A DNA stretch of 64,000 nt from Phenylobacterium sp. J426 (GTDB lineage Bacteria; Pseudomonadota; Alphaproteobacteria; Caulobacterales; Caulobacteraceae), in the NCBI RefSeq assembly GCF_024699945.1, contig NZ_JAJOMY010000001.1, positions 2,859,001 to 2,923,000 on the forward strand. Direction: 5' to 3'. The translations under genes were made by a program, and so were the position numbers. Positions 21,903 to 31,209 of the stretch are shown here, in pieces. The notes under the pieces were generated by a model. The model ran no database searches. It was given only the letters and a program-made list of their open reading frames with translations, and had not been told where the DNA came from. Each line of letters begins with the position of its first letter. The stretch's first letter is position 1.

Positions 21903-22919
21903 GTGATCGAAAGAAACTGGAACGAGCTTATCCGTCCCGAGAAGCCGCAGATCGAGACCGGCGCCGACGCGAGCCGCAAGGCGCGTCTGGTGGCCGAGCC
22001 CCTCGAGCGCGGCTTTGGGGTGACGCTCGGCAACAGCCTGCGCCGAGTCCTGCTGTCGTCTTTGCAAGGCGCGGCCGTGACCGCCGTCCAGATTGACGGC
22101 GTGGTCCACGAGTTCTCCTCGCTGGAAGGCGTGCGTGAGGACGTCGTCGACATCGTCCTGAACATCAAGCAACTGGCGCTGCGGATGCATGCCGAGGGGC
22201 CGAAGCGCATGACGCTCCGCGCCACCGGCCCCGGCGCCGTGACCGCCAGCCAGATCGAGGCTCCGGCCGACATCGAGATCCTGAACGGCGACCATGTGCT
22301 CTGCACGCTGGACGACGGCGCCCAGGTCCGTATGGAATTCACTGTCCAGACCGGTAAGGGCTACGTCCCGGCCGAAATGAATCGTCCGGAAGATGCTCCC
22401 ATCGGCCTGATCGCCGTCGACAGCCTGTTCTCGCCGGTGAAGCGCGTCGCCTATCGCGTCGAGCCGACCCGCCAGGGCCAGAGCCTCGACTACGACAAGC
22501 TGATCATGGAAGTGGAGACCAACGGCGCGGTCAGCCCCGTCGACGCCGTGGCGTACGCCGCGCGCATCCTCCAGGACCAGCTGCAGATCTTCATCACCTT
22601 CGAAGAGCCGAAGAAGAAGGTCGAGGGCGAGGCCAAGCCGGAACTGCCGTTCAACCCGGCGCTCCTGAAGAAGGTCGACGAGCTCGAACTGTCGGTCCGT
22701 TCGGCCAACTGCCTGAAGAACGACAACATCGTCTACATCGGCGATCTGATCCAGAAGACGGAAGCCGAGATGCTCCGGACGCCGAACTTCGGCCGGAAGT
22801 CTCTGAACGAGATCAAGGAAGTGCTGGCGGGCATGGGGCTGCACCTCGGCATGGACGTGCCGAACTGGCCGCCGGAGAACATCGAAGAGCTGGCGAAGAA
22901 GTTCGAAGACCAGATGTAA
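21903..22919 (+). CDS. rpoA: RNA polymerase subunit alpha
   Basis: 338 residues from GTG 21903 ([18 protein letters not shown]), behind GAGGGACACC. The alpha-NTD has [18 protein letters not shown]-type residues ([20 protein letters not shown]), and the alpha-CTD has [16 protein letters not shown] and [16 protein letters not shown], the UP-element and activator surface. The upstream in-frame start at 21867 is unlikely. Confidence 0.97.
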   Translation: MIERNWNELIRPEKPQIETGADASRKARLVAEPLERGFGVTLGNSLRRVLLSSLQGAAVTAVQIDGVVHEFSSLEGVREDVVDIVLNIKQLALRMHAEGPKRMTLRATGPGAVTASQIEAPADIEILNGDHVLCTLDDGAQVRMEFTVQTGKGYVPAEMNRPEDAPIGLIAVDSLFSPVKRVAYRVEPTRQGQSLDYDKLIMEVETNGAVSPVDAVAYAARILQDQLQIFITFEEPKKKVEGEAKPELPFNPALLKKVDELELSVRSANCLKNDNIVYIGDLIQKTEAEMLRTPNFGRKSLNEIKEVLAGMGLHLGMDVPNWPPENIEELAKKFEDQM

Positions 22920-22939
22920 TCGACTACCGCGCTCGCTCG

Positions 22940-22972
22940 GGACCGCCCAGCTCCCTTCTGGGAGGGCGGTCC
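22940..22972 (+). promoter_or_regulatory. Long hairpin in the rpoA-rplQ gap
   Basis: An 8-bp outer stem (22940-22947 with 22965-22972), a CAG bulge and a 5-bp inner stem (22951-22955 with 22960-22964, TTCT loop). No T tract follows, so it is not a classical terminator. It may be an RNA-processing or translational-control element for rplQ. Confidence 0.5.
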
Positions 22973-23086
22973 GGGCCCCGCGAAGCCGCAACAGCGGTGG
23001 AGGGCCCCGGCGCTTCGTGATGACCCAGGCGGGAGCCAGGCTGGGATTGGTCAGGTAAGCGGGCAGGGAAGCCCAGGAGATACGAA

Positions 23087-23500
23087 ATGCGTCACGGTAA
23101 AGCCCACCGCAAACTGGGTCGTACGACCGCCCACCGCACCGCCATGTTCGCGAACATGTCGGCCAGCCTGATCAAGCACGAGCAGATCGTGACCACCCTG
23201 CCGAAGGCGAAGGAACTGCGTCCCTTCGTCGAGAAGCTTGTGACGCTCGCCAAGCGCGGCGACCTGCACGCCCGCCGTCAGGCCATCAGCCACGTCCGCG
23301 ACGTCGAGCAGGTCGGCAAGCTGTTCTCGGTCCTCGGCCCGCGCTACGCGGAACGCAATGGCGGCTACATCCGCGTCCTGAAGGCCGGTTACCGTCATGG
23401 CGACAACGCCCCGATGGCGGTCATCGAGTTCGTGGACCGTGATCCTGCCGAGAAGGGCAAGGATTCTGGCCCGGTGGCCGAGGCCGGCTTCGAGGCCTAA
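23087..23500 (+). CDS. rplQ: 50S ribosomal protein L17
   Basis: 137 residues: [20 protein letters not shown] and [22 protein letters not shown]17 lies on the 50S solvent face near the tunnel exit. It is the last gene of the ribosomal cluster, followed by a strong terminator. Confidence 0.97.
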   Translation: MRHGKAHRKLGRTTAHRTAMFANMSASLIKHEQIVTTLPKAKELRPFVEKLVTLAKRGDLHARRQAISHVRDVEQVGKLFSVLGPRYAERNGGYIRVLKAGYRHGDNAPMAVIEFVDRDPAEKGKDSGPVAEAGFEA

Positions 23501-23523
23501 GCCACAGCGACGCATTTATCAGC

Positions 23524-23553
23524 AGGGCCCCGGACAGCGATGTCCGGGGCCCT
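23524..23553 (+). terminator. Rho-independent terminator ending the ribosomal cluster
   Basis: A 13-bp perfect stem (23524-23536 with 23541-23553) with a GCGA loop, followed by TTGCTAT. It lies 23 bases after rplQ. Confidence 0.85.
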
Positions 23554-23559
23554 TTGCTA

Positions 23560-23589
23560 TTGGCAGATAATTGCATAATCTGATAACTA
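23560..23589 (+). promoter_or_regulatory. Candidate promoter in an AT-rich island before the VOC operon
   Basis: TTGGCA (23560-23565) and TAACTA (23584-23589), spacer 18, within about 40 bases of distinctly AT-rich sequence in otherwise GC-rich DNA. The encoded ArsR regulator may bind here, but no perfect palindrome is visible. Confidence 0.4.
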
Positions 23590-23616
23590 TTACAAAAATG
23601 CGGAAGGAGATGGCCG

Positions 23617-24069
23617 ATGGCCGATCGCAGCACCCTGACATCCGCCCTCTGCTATCGCGATCCCAAGGCGGCGCTGGAGTTCCTGGAAGCAGCCTTCGGC
23701 TTCGAGCTCGTGATGCTCATCGAGGATGGCGAAGGCAACCTGGCGCACTCCGAGATGCGCAGCGGGGACAGCCTGATCATGATCGGGACTGAATGGACCG
23801 ACGACCATAAGAGCCCCGCGTCCCTAGGCGGCAAGAACACCCAGACCGTCCATATCCATGTGGCCGAAGACATCGACGCCCACTGTGAGCGCGCCAGGGC
23901 CGCAGGGTTCGAGATCCTGATGGAGCCCGCCGACCAGTTCTATGGCGACCGCACCTACCGCTGCCGCGATCCGGAAGGCCACTTCTGGACCGTGGGCCAG
24001 ACGGTTCGGCCCGTCAGCCGCGAGGAGGCGGAGGCCGCCAGCGGGCTGAAGATCGACGGATGGCTGTGA
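23617..24069 (+). CDS. VOC family (glyoxalase/bleomycin-resistance fold) protein
   Basis: 150 residues from ATG 23617, behind AAGGAG. It has paired beta-alpha-beta-beta-beta modules: LCYRDPKAALEFLEAAFGFE in the first and DAHCERARAAGFEILMEPADQFYGDRTYRCRDPEGHFWTVGQ-type motifs in the second (DPEGHFWTVGQ). This is the PhnB/YCII-like VOC type. The substrate is unknown. The 3' end overlaps the ArsR gene by ten bases; such VOC-ArsR-SRPBCC operons are common. Confidence 0.82.
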   Translation: MADRSTLTSALCYRDPKAALEFLEAAFGFELVMLIEDGEGNLAHSEMRSGDSLIMIGTEWTDDHKSPASLGGKNTQTVHIHVAEDIDAHCERARAAGFEILMEPADQFYGDRTYRCRDPEGHFWTVGQTVRPVSREEAEAASGLKIDGWL

Positions 24070-24392
24070 GCGCCGGCGTGGATCGGACGCTCGCGGCGCT
24101 GGCCGATCCGCATCGTCGGCGCGTCATCGATCTGCTGACGGAGCGGCCGCGGGCGGCGGGTGAACTGGCGCGTGAGCTCGGCGTCACCGCGCCCGCCATG
24201 AGCCGGCACCTGAAGGCGCTACGCGCGGGCGGATTGGTGGAGGAATCCCACCCGGACTTCGACGCCCGGGTCCGGATCTATGCGTTGAGGCCCGAGCCCA
24301 TGGTCCATCTGCTGCGCTGGCTGGAAGAGAGCGAGCGGCTCTGGAGCAGCCAACTGGCGGCGTTCAAGGCCCACGTGGAGAAGGAGGCATGA
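24060..24392 (+). CDS. ArsR family winged-helix repressor
   Basis: 110 residues. TLAALADPHRRRVIDLLTERP and ELARELGVTAPAMSRHLKALRAGGLV form the wHTH. There are no metal-binding Cys, so this is the metal-independent SRPBCC-linked ArsR type. It overlaps both neighbours and probably autoregulates the operon from the AT-rich site upstream of the VOC gene. Confidence 0.85.
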   Translation: MAVSAGVDRTLAALADPHRRRVIDLLTERPRAAGELARELGVTAPAMSRHLKALRAGGLVEESHPDFDARVRIYALRPEPMVHLLRWLEESERLWSSQLAAFKAHVEKEA

Positions 24393-24856
24393 GCTCGCGG
24401 GTCTTCGTCGCGCTGCGCGTGAAGGCGACGCCCGAACGCGCCTTCGCGGCCTTCGTGGAGGAGATCGGCGAGTGGTGGCGGCCGAACGGCCTCTTCCAGA
24501 CGACGCCCAGAGCCCCGGGACGCCTGGCCTTCGAGCCGGGGGAGGGCGGTCGGCTTATCGAGACCTTGGAGACCGGAAAGGTCTTCGAGGTCGGGCGCAT
24601 TCGACTTTGGGAGCCGCCGCGCCGGTTGGTCTTCTCCTGGCGCCAGGCCAGCTTCCCACCTGACCTCGTAACCGAGGTGGAGGTCAGCTTCGAGGCGGCG
24701 GGAGCCGAGACCCGGGTCAGTATCGAGCATCGTGGCTTCACGCAGGTGCCGGCCGGGCATGTGGCCCGTCACGGCTTCCCGGATCAGGCCCTGCAGATGC
24801 GGCTGGCCGAGTGGTGGCGCGATCAGTTGCAGGCGGTCGTGGATCGGCTGTCGTAA
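24389..24856 (+). CDS. SRPBCC/AHSA1 domain protein
   Basis: 155 residues: VFVALRVKATPERAFAAFVEEIGEWWR, then PRRLVFSWRQASFPPDLVTEVEVSFE, a START-like helix-grip fold of the AHSA1 (ATPase-activator homologue) type. It starts with ATGA overlap with the ArsR gene. The likely role is binding a hydrophobic ligand; the true substrate is unknown. Confidence 0.82.
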   Translation: MSSRVFVALRVKATPERAFAAFVEEIGEWWRPNGLFQTTPRAPGRLAFEPGEGGRLIETLETGKVFEVGRIRLWEPPRRLVFSWRQASFPPDLVTEVEVSFEAAGAETRVSIEHRGFTQVPAGHVARHGFPDQALQMRLAEWWRDQLQAVVDRLS

Positions 24857-24908
24857 CGCCGTTGCGCGGCCGCGTGGCGCATTTCATCCTGGGGGGCTGG
24901 GGAGAACT

Positions 24909-26150
24909 ATGATCACAGCGTCGGCGAGCGGCCGCAGAGCCAGCTTCGGCTTCATCTTCGCGCTGGCGCTGATGAACTCGGTCTCGTTCGGGATCATGAT
25001 CCCCATCCTGCCCAACCTGATCAAGGAGTTCACCGGCGGCGACACCGCCGCGGCGTCGGAGTGGAACCTCGTGTTCGGCGCCACCTGGGGTCTGTTGCAG
25101 TTCGTCTGCGGTCCGATCCTGGGGTTGATGGCGGATCGGTGGGGGCGCCGCCCGGTGCTGCTGATCTCGCTGTTCGGCTTGGCGGTGGATTTCCTTTTCA
25201 TGGCCTTCGCGCCCAGTCTCTGGTGGCTGTTCCTGGGGCGCATCCTGAACGGGATGACGGCGGCAAGCTTCTCGACCGCCAACGCCTACCTGGCCGACGT
25301 CACACCACCCACAGAGCGGGCCAAGGTCTTCGGGTGGATGAGTTCTGCCTTCAGCTTCGGCTTCATCTTCGGCCCCTTCATCGGCGGATGGCTGGGCGAG
25401 GTGGACCTGCGCCTGCCGTTCATCGCCGCGGCCGCCCTGACCTTCGTGAACTGGCTATATGGCTTCCTCATCCTGCCGGAGAGCCTGCCTGTGGAGCGGC
25501 GTGCAACGCGATCTGAGTGGCGAAAGGCCAATCCACTCGGCTCGCTCGCCCTGTTGCGGTCCCAGCGGGGGCTGTTGCCGCTGGCCGGCGTGGGTTTCCT
25601 ATTCCAGCTCGCCCACGTGGTCCTGCCCACGATCTTCGTCCTCTACCTCGGCTATCGTTACGGCTGGACGCCCAAGGTCCTGGGCTCGATCTTCCTGGCG
25701 ACGGGCGTTTCCGGGGTCATTGTACAGACCTTCCTGGTCGGCCCCGTCGTGAAAGCCGTGGGTGAGCGCAACGCCGTGCTGATCGGCACCCTCGCCGGGG
25801 CCGTCGCCTTCGCGTGGTATGGCGGCGCGCCGACCGGCAGCCTCTATCTCGTCGGCATTCCGGTCTTCGCCTTCACCGGTTTGATCATGCCTGGCCTGCA
25901 AGGGCTCATGACGCAGCGGGTTGCGCCACAGCAGCAGGGTCAGCTCCAGGGCGCCAATCAGAGCCTGATGGGCTTGGCGTCGATCTTTGGACCAGTAATT
26001 TTCGGCGAAACCTTCGCGTGGTCGCTGCGGCACCAGGGCTTCCACGTTCCGGGCCTGGCGATCTACGTCGCTTCCGCGCTCATGGCGGCGGCGTTCCTGC
26101 TGGCGCTGGCCACCGCCCGGAGGCGCGAGCCCGCCGTCCAGGCGGCTTGA
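24909..26150 (+). CDS. MFS transporter, TetA/TCR-like
   Basis: 413 residues from ATG 24909 (a longer frame inside the SRPBCC gene is rejected), with GGGGAGAAC upstream. Twelve hydrophobic segments. Motif A between TM2 and TM3 reads GLMADRWGRRPVLL, and the TM5 region has FGFIFGPFIGGWLG. This subfamily exports drugs or metabolites by proton antiport. The substrate cannot be told from sequence. No TetR gene is adjacent. Confidence 0.85.
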   Translation: MITASASGRRASFGFIFALALMNSVSFGIMIPILPNLIKEFTGGDTAAASEWNLVFGATWGLLQFVCGPILGLMADRWGRRPVLLISLFGLAVDFLFMAFAPSLWWLFLGRILNGMTAASFSTANAYLADVTPPTERAKVFGWMSSAFSFGFIFGPFIGGWLGEVDLRLPFIAAAALTFVNWLYGFLILPESLPVERRATRSEWRKANPLGSLALLRSQRGLLPLAGVGFLFQLAHVVLPTIFVLYLGYRYGWTPKVLGSIFLATGVSGVIVQTFLVGPVVKAVGERNAVLIGTLAGAVAFAWYGGAPTGSLYLVGIPVFAFTGLIMPGLQGLMTQRVAPQQQGQLQGANQSLMGLASIFGPVIFGETFAWSLRHQGFHVPGLAIYVASALMAAAFLLALATARRREPAVQAA

Positions 26151-26218
26151 GCCTTCGCCATTTTTGCGCCTGAAATCTCGGGCGATTTCCGCTGGTTGAC
26201 CGTCTTTCCGGAGACCCT

Positions 26219-27613
26219 ATGCGCGCTGTCCGCGTTCTTGCCTCTTCGGCCGTCCTGGCGGCCTTTCTTGCTCAATCCGCCGCCGCTCAAGGGCTGGCCC
26301 CGCCGAACCGAGCGCCGCCCGCCAATGTCGTGGCGATGAAGAGCTCGTTCGCGCCGGTCGTCAGCCGCGCCGCGCCGGCGGTCGTCAACATCTCCGCAAA
26401 ACGGCTGGTGCGTCAGCAGACCGATCCCTTCTGGCAGCTCTTTGGCCTTGGCGCGCCTCGCGCCCGCATTCAAGGCTCCCTGGGCTCCGGCGTCATCGTC
26501 CGCGCCGATGGGGTGATCGTAACCAACAACCACGTGGTCGAAGGCGGGCAGGAGATCACGGTGGCGCTCGCCGATCGTCGGGAGTTCCCCGCCCGCATCC
26601 TGCTTGCCGACCCGCGTACCGACCTCGCCGTGCTGAAGATCGAGGTTCCGGCCGGCGAGCGGCTGCCAGTCTTGCCGATCGACGACTCCGGGGACATCCA
26701 GGTCGGCGATCTGGTGTTGGCGATCGGGGACCCCTTCGGCGTCGGCCAGACCGTGACCAACGGCATCGTCTCGGCGCTGAACCGCACCACGGATTCCGGC
26801 GAGGGCGCGGGGGCCTATATTCAGACCGATGCGGCCATCAATCCCGGTAATTCCGGCGGGGCGCTCGTGGACATGGATGGCGACTTGATCGGCGTGAACA
26901 GCTTCATCCTGTCGCGCTCCGGCACGTCGTCGGGCGTTGGCTTTGCCGTGCCCGCCGCCGTGGTGCGGCGAGTGGTCGACACAGCCGTGGGCGGGGGCCG
27001 CGCTGTGGTCCGCCCCTGGCTCGGCGCGCGGACCCAGAGCGTCACCTCCGAGATCGCGCGATCCCTGGGCCTGCCGCTGCCACAAGGCGCCTTGGTGGCC
27101 GACATCTGGCCGAACAGTCCCGCCGCGCGTGCAGGCCTGCGCCAGGGCGACGTGATCAGCGCCGCCGACGGGCCCGGTCGTGGACGCCGCCAGCCTGAAC
27201 TATGTGTTCGCCACCAAGCGGCCAGGCGAAACCGTCCAGCTTGCAGTCCGGCGTGAGGCTGGCCGGGAGCAGACACTGAACGTCCGCGCCGAGGCGCCCC
27301 CGCCACTCCGGCCCGCGACCAGCGGACCATCGAGGGGCAGAACCCGCTGAACGGCGCGACCGTGATCAATCTTTCGCCGGCCGTCGCCGACGAGCTGGGC
27401 CTGGACCCGTTCCTCGGGCCGGGCGCGCTGATCTCGGCCGTCGGCCGGGGCTTCGCGGTCAGCGCGGGCTTTCGGCCAGGTGATCTGATCCGCTCGGTGA
27501 ACGGCCGCCGCATCGAAAGCGTCCGTGATCTGAATGCGGCGCTGGAGACGCCGGGCCGGGGTTGGCAGATCGTGCTCGAGCGCAACGGCCAGACGATCAC
27601 CGCCAACTTCTGA
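26219..27613 (+). CDS. DegP/HtrA-like serine protease (two compensating frameshifts)
   Basis: A signal peptide (MRAVRVLASSAVLAAFLAQS) is followed by a trypsin-like domain with His105 (NNHVVEGG), Asp135 (RTDLAVLK) and Ser212 (NPGNSGGAL). Two PDZ domains follow, but PDZ1 is read partly in another frame. An extra base in GGGCCC at 27170-27175 and a missing C in the run at 27297-27301 shift and then restore the frame; correcting both gives about 464 residues of periplasmic quality-control protease. The uncorrected frame stops at 27256. Both indels sit in homopolymers, so error is likely. Confidence 0.82.
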
Positions 27614-27637
27614 GCCCGCTGTGCTAAGCCGGTCGTC

Positions 27638-28951
27638 ATGGCTGATCTCTTCGAAGCCGCGGGCCTGACGCCTCAGCAGCCGTCGCCGCTGGCCGACCGA
27701 CTGCGCCCCCAACGGCTGGACGAGGTGGTTGGCCAGGACCACCTCCTCGGTCGGGAGGGGCCGATCGGGCGCATGGCCGATGCCCGGCGGCTGTCGTCGA
27801 TGATCCTTTGGGGGCCGCCGGGCACCGGCAAGACGACGATCGCCCGCCTGCTGGCCAAGGAAGCGGGCTACGAGTTCATGCAGTTGTCGGCCGTCTTCTC
27901 GGGCGTCGCTGACCTGAAGAAGGCGTTCGAACAGGCGCGGCAGCGGCGCCTCGCTGGCCAGGCGACCTTGCTGTTCGTGGACGAGATTCACCGTTTCAAC
28001 CGGGCCCAGCAGGACGGCTTCCTCCCGTTCGTTGAGGAGGGGATCGTCACCCTCGTCGGGGCCACTACAGAGAACCCTTCGTTCGAACTGAACGGCGCGC
28101 TCCTGTCCCGTTGTCAGGTCTACGTCCTGAAGCGTCTGGACGAGGAGGCGCTGGAAGCCCTCCTGGCCAAGGCGGAGGAGCATGAAAAGCGGCCGCTACC
28201 GCTAGAGCCCGAAGCCCGCTTGGCGCTCGTCGCCCTGGCTGACGGCGACGGCCGTTATCTGCTGACGCTGTCGGAGACGCTGTTCAACATCGCGTCAGCC
28301 AAGCCCCTGTCGACCAAGGAACTCGGCCAGATCCTGCAGAAGCGCAGCCCGGCCTACGACAAGGATCGCGAGGAGCACTACAACCTCATATCGGCGCTGC
28401 ATAAGTCGATCCGGGGCTCCGACCCCGACGCGGCGCTCTATTGGCTGGCGCGGATGATCCAGGGGGGCGAAGACCCGCTGTTCATCGCCCGCCGCCTCGT
28501 CCGCGCCGCCGCAGAGGATATCGGCGAGGCCGATCCCATGTCGTTGGTCCTGGCGAACGCCGCCAAGGACACTTACGACTTCCTCGGGTCGCCGGAGGGC
28601 GAACTCGCACTGGCCCAGCTGGTGGTGCACCTGGCGGCCGCACCGAAGTCGAACGCGGTCTATGTCGCCTACAAGGAAGCGATGCGGGCGGCCAAGGAGA
28701 CTGGCTCGTTGACGCCGCCCAGTCATATCCTCAACGCGCCCACGCGGTTGATGAAGGATCTCGGCTACGGCAAGGGGTATGCCTACGACCACGACACGGC
28801 CGAAGGCTTCTCAGGTCAGGACTACTTCCCGGAGGGCATGGAACGACGACAGTTCTATCGGCCGCGCGGGGAGGGCTCCGAGGCGCGCGTCAAGGAGCGA
28901 CTGGAACGTTGGGCCACGCTTCGACGCGGCCGGGACCAGCGCGGCGGGTAA
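27638..28951 (+). CDS. rarA: Replication-associated recombination protein A (RarA/MgsA)
   Basis: 437 residues. AAA+ domain with Walker [10 protein letters not shown] (about 59-67), Walker [12 protein letters not shown] and sensor [12 protein letters not shown]. The C-terminal MgsA part has [23 protein letters not shown]-type motifs and [20 protein letters not shown]. It acts at stalled replication forks and loads helicase/SSB-linked factors. It follows the protease gene by 24 bases and may be co-transcribed. Confidence 0.93.
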   Translation: MADLFEAAGLTPQQPSPLADRLRPQRLDEVVGQDHLLGREGPIGRMADARRLSSMILWGPPGTGKTTIARLLAKEAGYEFMQLSAVFSGVADLKKAFEQARQRRLAGQATLLFVDEIHRFNRAQQDGFLPFVEEGIVTLVGATTENPSFELNGALLSRCQVYVLKRLDEEALEALLAKAEEHEKRPLPLEPEARLALVALADGDGRYLLTLSETLFNIASAKPLSTKELGQILQKRSPAYDKDREEHYNLISALHKSIRGSDPDAALYWLARMIQGGEDPLFIARRLVRAAAEDIGEADPMSLVLANAAKDTYDFLGSPEGELALAQLVVHLAAAPKSNAVYVAYKEAMRAAKETGSLTPPSHILNAPTRLMKDLGYGKGYAYDHDTAEGFSGQDYFPEGMERRQFYRPRGEGSEARVKERLERWATLRRGRDQRGG

Positions 28952-29018
28952 TCGCCGATCATTGTTATTCCGAATGGCCGGGCATAGGCTTCCTGCACAC
29001 TCTTGGGAGGGAGCGACA

Positions 29019-29471
29019 ATGACGGCCACTATGGATACCCCTGCAACTCGGACGCCCTGGCACCTTTGGCTGGTGGGTCTCGTCGGCCTGCTCTGGAATG
29101 GGTTCGCGGCCTTCGACTATCTCAGCACCAACATCCAGGGCGAGGCCTACATGCGCCAGATGGGCATGACGGACGCTCAGATCTCCCACTTCAACGCCAT
29201 GCCGAGCTGGATGATGGCGGTATGGGCGATCGGCGTCTGGGGCGGGGTGCTCGGCGCGATCCTGCTGCTTCTGCGGCGCAAATGGGCGCTGCATGTGTTC
29301 GTGGCCTCGTTGGCCGCATTCCTCGTCAGCCTCGTCTACACCTACGTCCTGACCGACGGCGTCCAGATCATGGGGCAGACCGTGATGATCATGAACGGGG
29401 TGATCCTCGTCGGCTGTCTGTTCTTCGCCTGGTACGCGTGGACGATGACGAAGCGGGGCGTCCTCCGCTAG
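29019..29471 (+). CDS. Four-helix inner-membrane protein, hypothetical
   Basis: 150 residues from ATG 29019, with GGAGGGAG upstream. Four hydrophobic segments (about 15-32, 66-85, 92-112, 118-138). A conserved-looking YMRQMGMTDAQISHFNAMPSWM loop sits between the first two, and the protein ends TKRGVLR. I do not recognise a named family with certainty; it resembles small membrane proteins annotated only as hypothetical in Caulobacterales. Confidence 0.7.
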   Translation: MTATMDTPATRTPWHLWLVGLVGLLWNGFAAFDYLSTNIQGEAYMRQMGMTDAQISHFNAMPSWMMAVWAIGVWGGVLGAILLLLRRKWALHVFVASLAAFLVSLVYTYVLTDGVQIMGQTVMIMNGVILVGCLFFAWYAWTMTKRGVLR

Positions 29472-29479
29472 ATGGCGGG

Positions 29480-30211
29480 GTGAAGCCGCAGAAGCCTGTA
29501 AATCTGACCCCGGGCGAGGTCGCCCTCGTCCGGAGTCTCATCCTCTACGAAGACGCCGAAATCCTGGCGCTGAACAAGCCGCCAGGCCTGTCCAGCCAGG
29601 GCGGGCGCGGCCAGGTGAACACCCTGGACGAGCTCTTGTGGGCCTTCGCCAAGCCGGGCAAGGCGCGGCCGCGGCTCATCCACCGGCTGGACCGCGACAC
29701 TTCCGGCGTGATCCTCACCGCCAAGACAAAGCCGGCCGCAGGTTTCCTCGGCAAGGCCTTGATGAAACGCTCGTTCTCGAAGGCCTACCAGGCCATTGTC
29801 ACGCCCGGAGCTCCGGAACCCCCGAAAGGCGTGATCGACCTGCCTCTCCGCCGCGACGAGCAAGGCCGAGAGGCCTTCATGCGGGTCTGCGCGCCCGACC
29901 ATCCGGACGCGGAGCCGGCGACGTCGCGCTATCGGACGCTGAAGGCGGCGGACGGCGCCGCGCTGCTGGAGCTTCAGCCTGAAACCGGTCGCATGCATCA
30001 GCTCCGCGTACACCTGGCCGCCATCGCCCGGCCGATCGCTGGTGACGCCCGCTATGGCGGCGCCCTCATGGTGCAAGGCCAGGCCGTCCCGCGCCTGATG
30101 CTGCATGCCCGGGCGTTGGTGTTCCCGCATCCCGGAGGCGGGATGAAGCGGCTCGAGGCCGAGCCGCCCGCAGACATGATCGCCCTGATCCGCGCGCTGG
30201 AGCTCGGCTGA
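29480..30211 (+). CDS. RluA family pseudouridine synthase
   Basis: 243 residues from GTG 29480, nine bases after the previous stop, so probably coupled. No S4 domain. Catalytic motif RLIHRLDRDTSGVILTAKT with the Asp nucleophile, and ETGRMHQLRVHLA plus GDARYGG follow. It converts uridines in rRNA or tRNA to pseudouridine; the target is unknown. A second, S4-bearing paralogue lies 1 kb downstream. Confidence 0.88.
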   Translation: MKPQKPVNLTPGEVALVRSLILYEDAEILALNKPPGLSSQGGRGQVNTLDELLWAFAKPGKARPRLIHRLDRDTSGVILTAKTKPAAGFLGKALMKRSFSKAYQAIVTPGAPEPPKGVIDLPLRRDEQGREAFMRVCAPDHPDAEPATSRYRTLKAADGAALLELQPETGRMHQLRVHLAAIARPIAGDARYGGALMVQGQAVPRLMLHARALVFPHPGGGMKRLEAEPPADMIALIRALELG

Positions 30212-30297
30212 GCCGGTACGGAACGTCGGCCGCCGTTCATCTGTTTGGCCTTACAAGCAGCTGAACCGCCAAGCTTTTCGCCCCTAGAGGCCCGAAG

Positions 30298-30822
30298 ATG
30301 AAACGCCTGATCCTTCCCGCGCTGGCCAGCCTCTCGCTCGCCGCCTGCGCCACTCAACCGACCCTCTATCAGCCGGCTGCGACGCCGAGCGCCGTCGGCT
30401 ACTCCGACTACAGGATCGAGAACGACCGGTTCCGGGTCACCTTCCAGGGAGGGCCTGGCGCCTCGCCGCAGTACGTTAGCGATCTGGCCCTGCTGCGGGC
30501 GGCGGACCTTGCCCTTGCGAACGGCTATGACTGGTTCCGGGTCACCGCCCGCTTCATGCAGGGCCGCGGCGACAGCGGGCCCCGGCTTGGGGTCGGCGTC
30601 GGCGGCGCGGACTTCGGCCGACGCTCCAGTGTCGGCGTCGGCCTCGGCACCAGTTTCAATCTCGGCGGTGGCCCTTCGGCGCAGGTCACGCTGGAGGTGA
30701 TGATGGGCCGCGGCGAGCGACCGCGAGACCGAGACACCTACGACGCGCGGTCGCTGCGCCAGAACCTCGGCGCCGCGGGCTTAGGAGCAGAGTCTTCCGT
30801 CGCGCCCGCGCCCGTCGCATAA
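30298..30822 (+). CDS. CC0125/CC1285-like lipoprotein
   Basis: 174 residues. A lipoprotein signal peptide with lipobox LAAC (MKRLILPALASLSLAAC). The mature part has DYRIENDRFRVTFQGG, then VSDLALLRAADLALANGYDWF and a Gly-rich beta segment. This matches my recollection of the Caulobacter lipoprotein family named after CC0125/CC1285, of unknown function in the envelope. Confidence 0.75.
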   Translation: MKRLILPALASLSLAACATQPTLYQPAATPSAVGYSDYRIENDRFRVTFQGGPGASPQYVSDLALLRAADLALANGYDWFRVTARFMQGRGDSGPRLGVGVGGADFGRRSSVGVGLGTSFNLGGGPSAQVTLEVMMGRGERPRDRDTYDARSLRQNLGAAGLGAESSVAPAPVA

Positions 30823-30828
30823 GGGCGC

Positions 30829-31209
30829 ATGCAAGCTCTCCTGCTCGTCGGGGCCGGCGGCGCGGCCGGCGCCGTGGCGCGCTATCTTCTGGGCGCCCAG
30901 ACCCTCCGATTGTTCGGGTCGGCGTGGCCTGCCGGCACCCTCGCGGCAAATGTCCTCGGCGGTTTCCTGATGGGCATGCTGGCAGGCGTCCTGGCTTATC
31001 GGGGGCCGGGTGGCGAGACCTGGCGGCTGCTACTCGGCGTGGGCGTCCTCGGCGGATTCACGACCTTCTCCGCCTACTCGCTTGAGGTCGCGCTGATGAT
31101 TGAACGCCGGGCCTTCGGCCAGGCCTTCGCTTACGGCCTGGGATCGTGCGTGCTCTCGGTCGCGGCGCTCTTCGCCGGCCTGATGCTCGCCCGCCGGGTG
31201 TTCGCATGA
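30829..31209 (+). CDS. crcB: Fluoride channel/exporter CrcB (Fluc)
   Basis: 126 residues, four TM helices: GAGGAAGAVARYLLG, PAGTLAANVLGGFLMG (conserved Asn) and GVLGGFTTFSAYSLEV (Na+ and F- lining Phe/Thr/Ser residues). Fluc dimers let fluoride leak out of the cell. No fluoride riboswitch is seen, because only six bases separate it from the lipoprotein gene. Its TGA overlaps the start of the next gene. Confidence 0.92.
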   Translation: MQALLLVGAGGAAGAVARYLLGAQTLRLFGSAWPAGTLAANVLGGFLMGMLAGVLAYRGPGGETWRLLLGVGVLGGFTTFSAYSLEVALMIERRAFGQAFAYGLGSCVLSVAALFAGLMLARRVFA

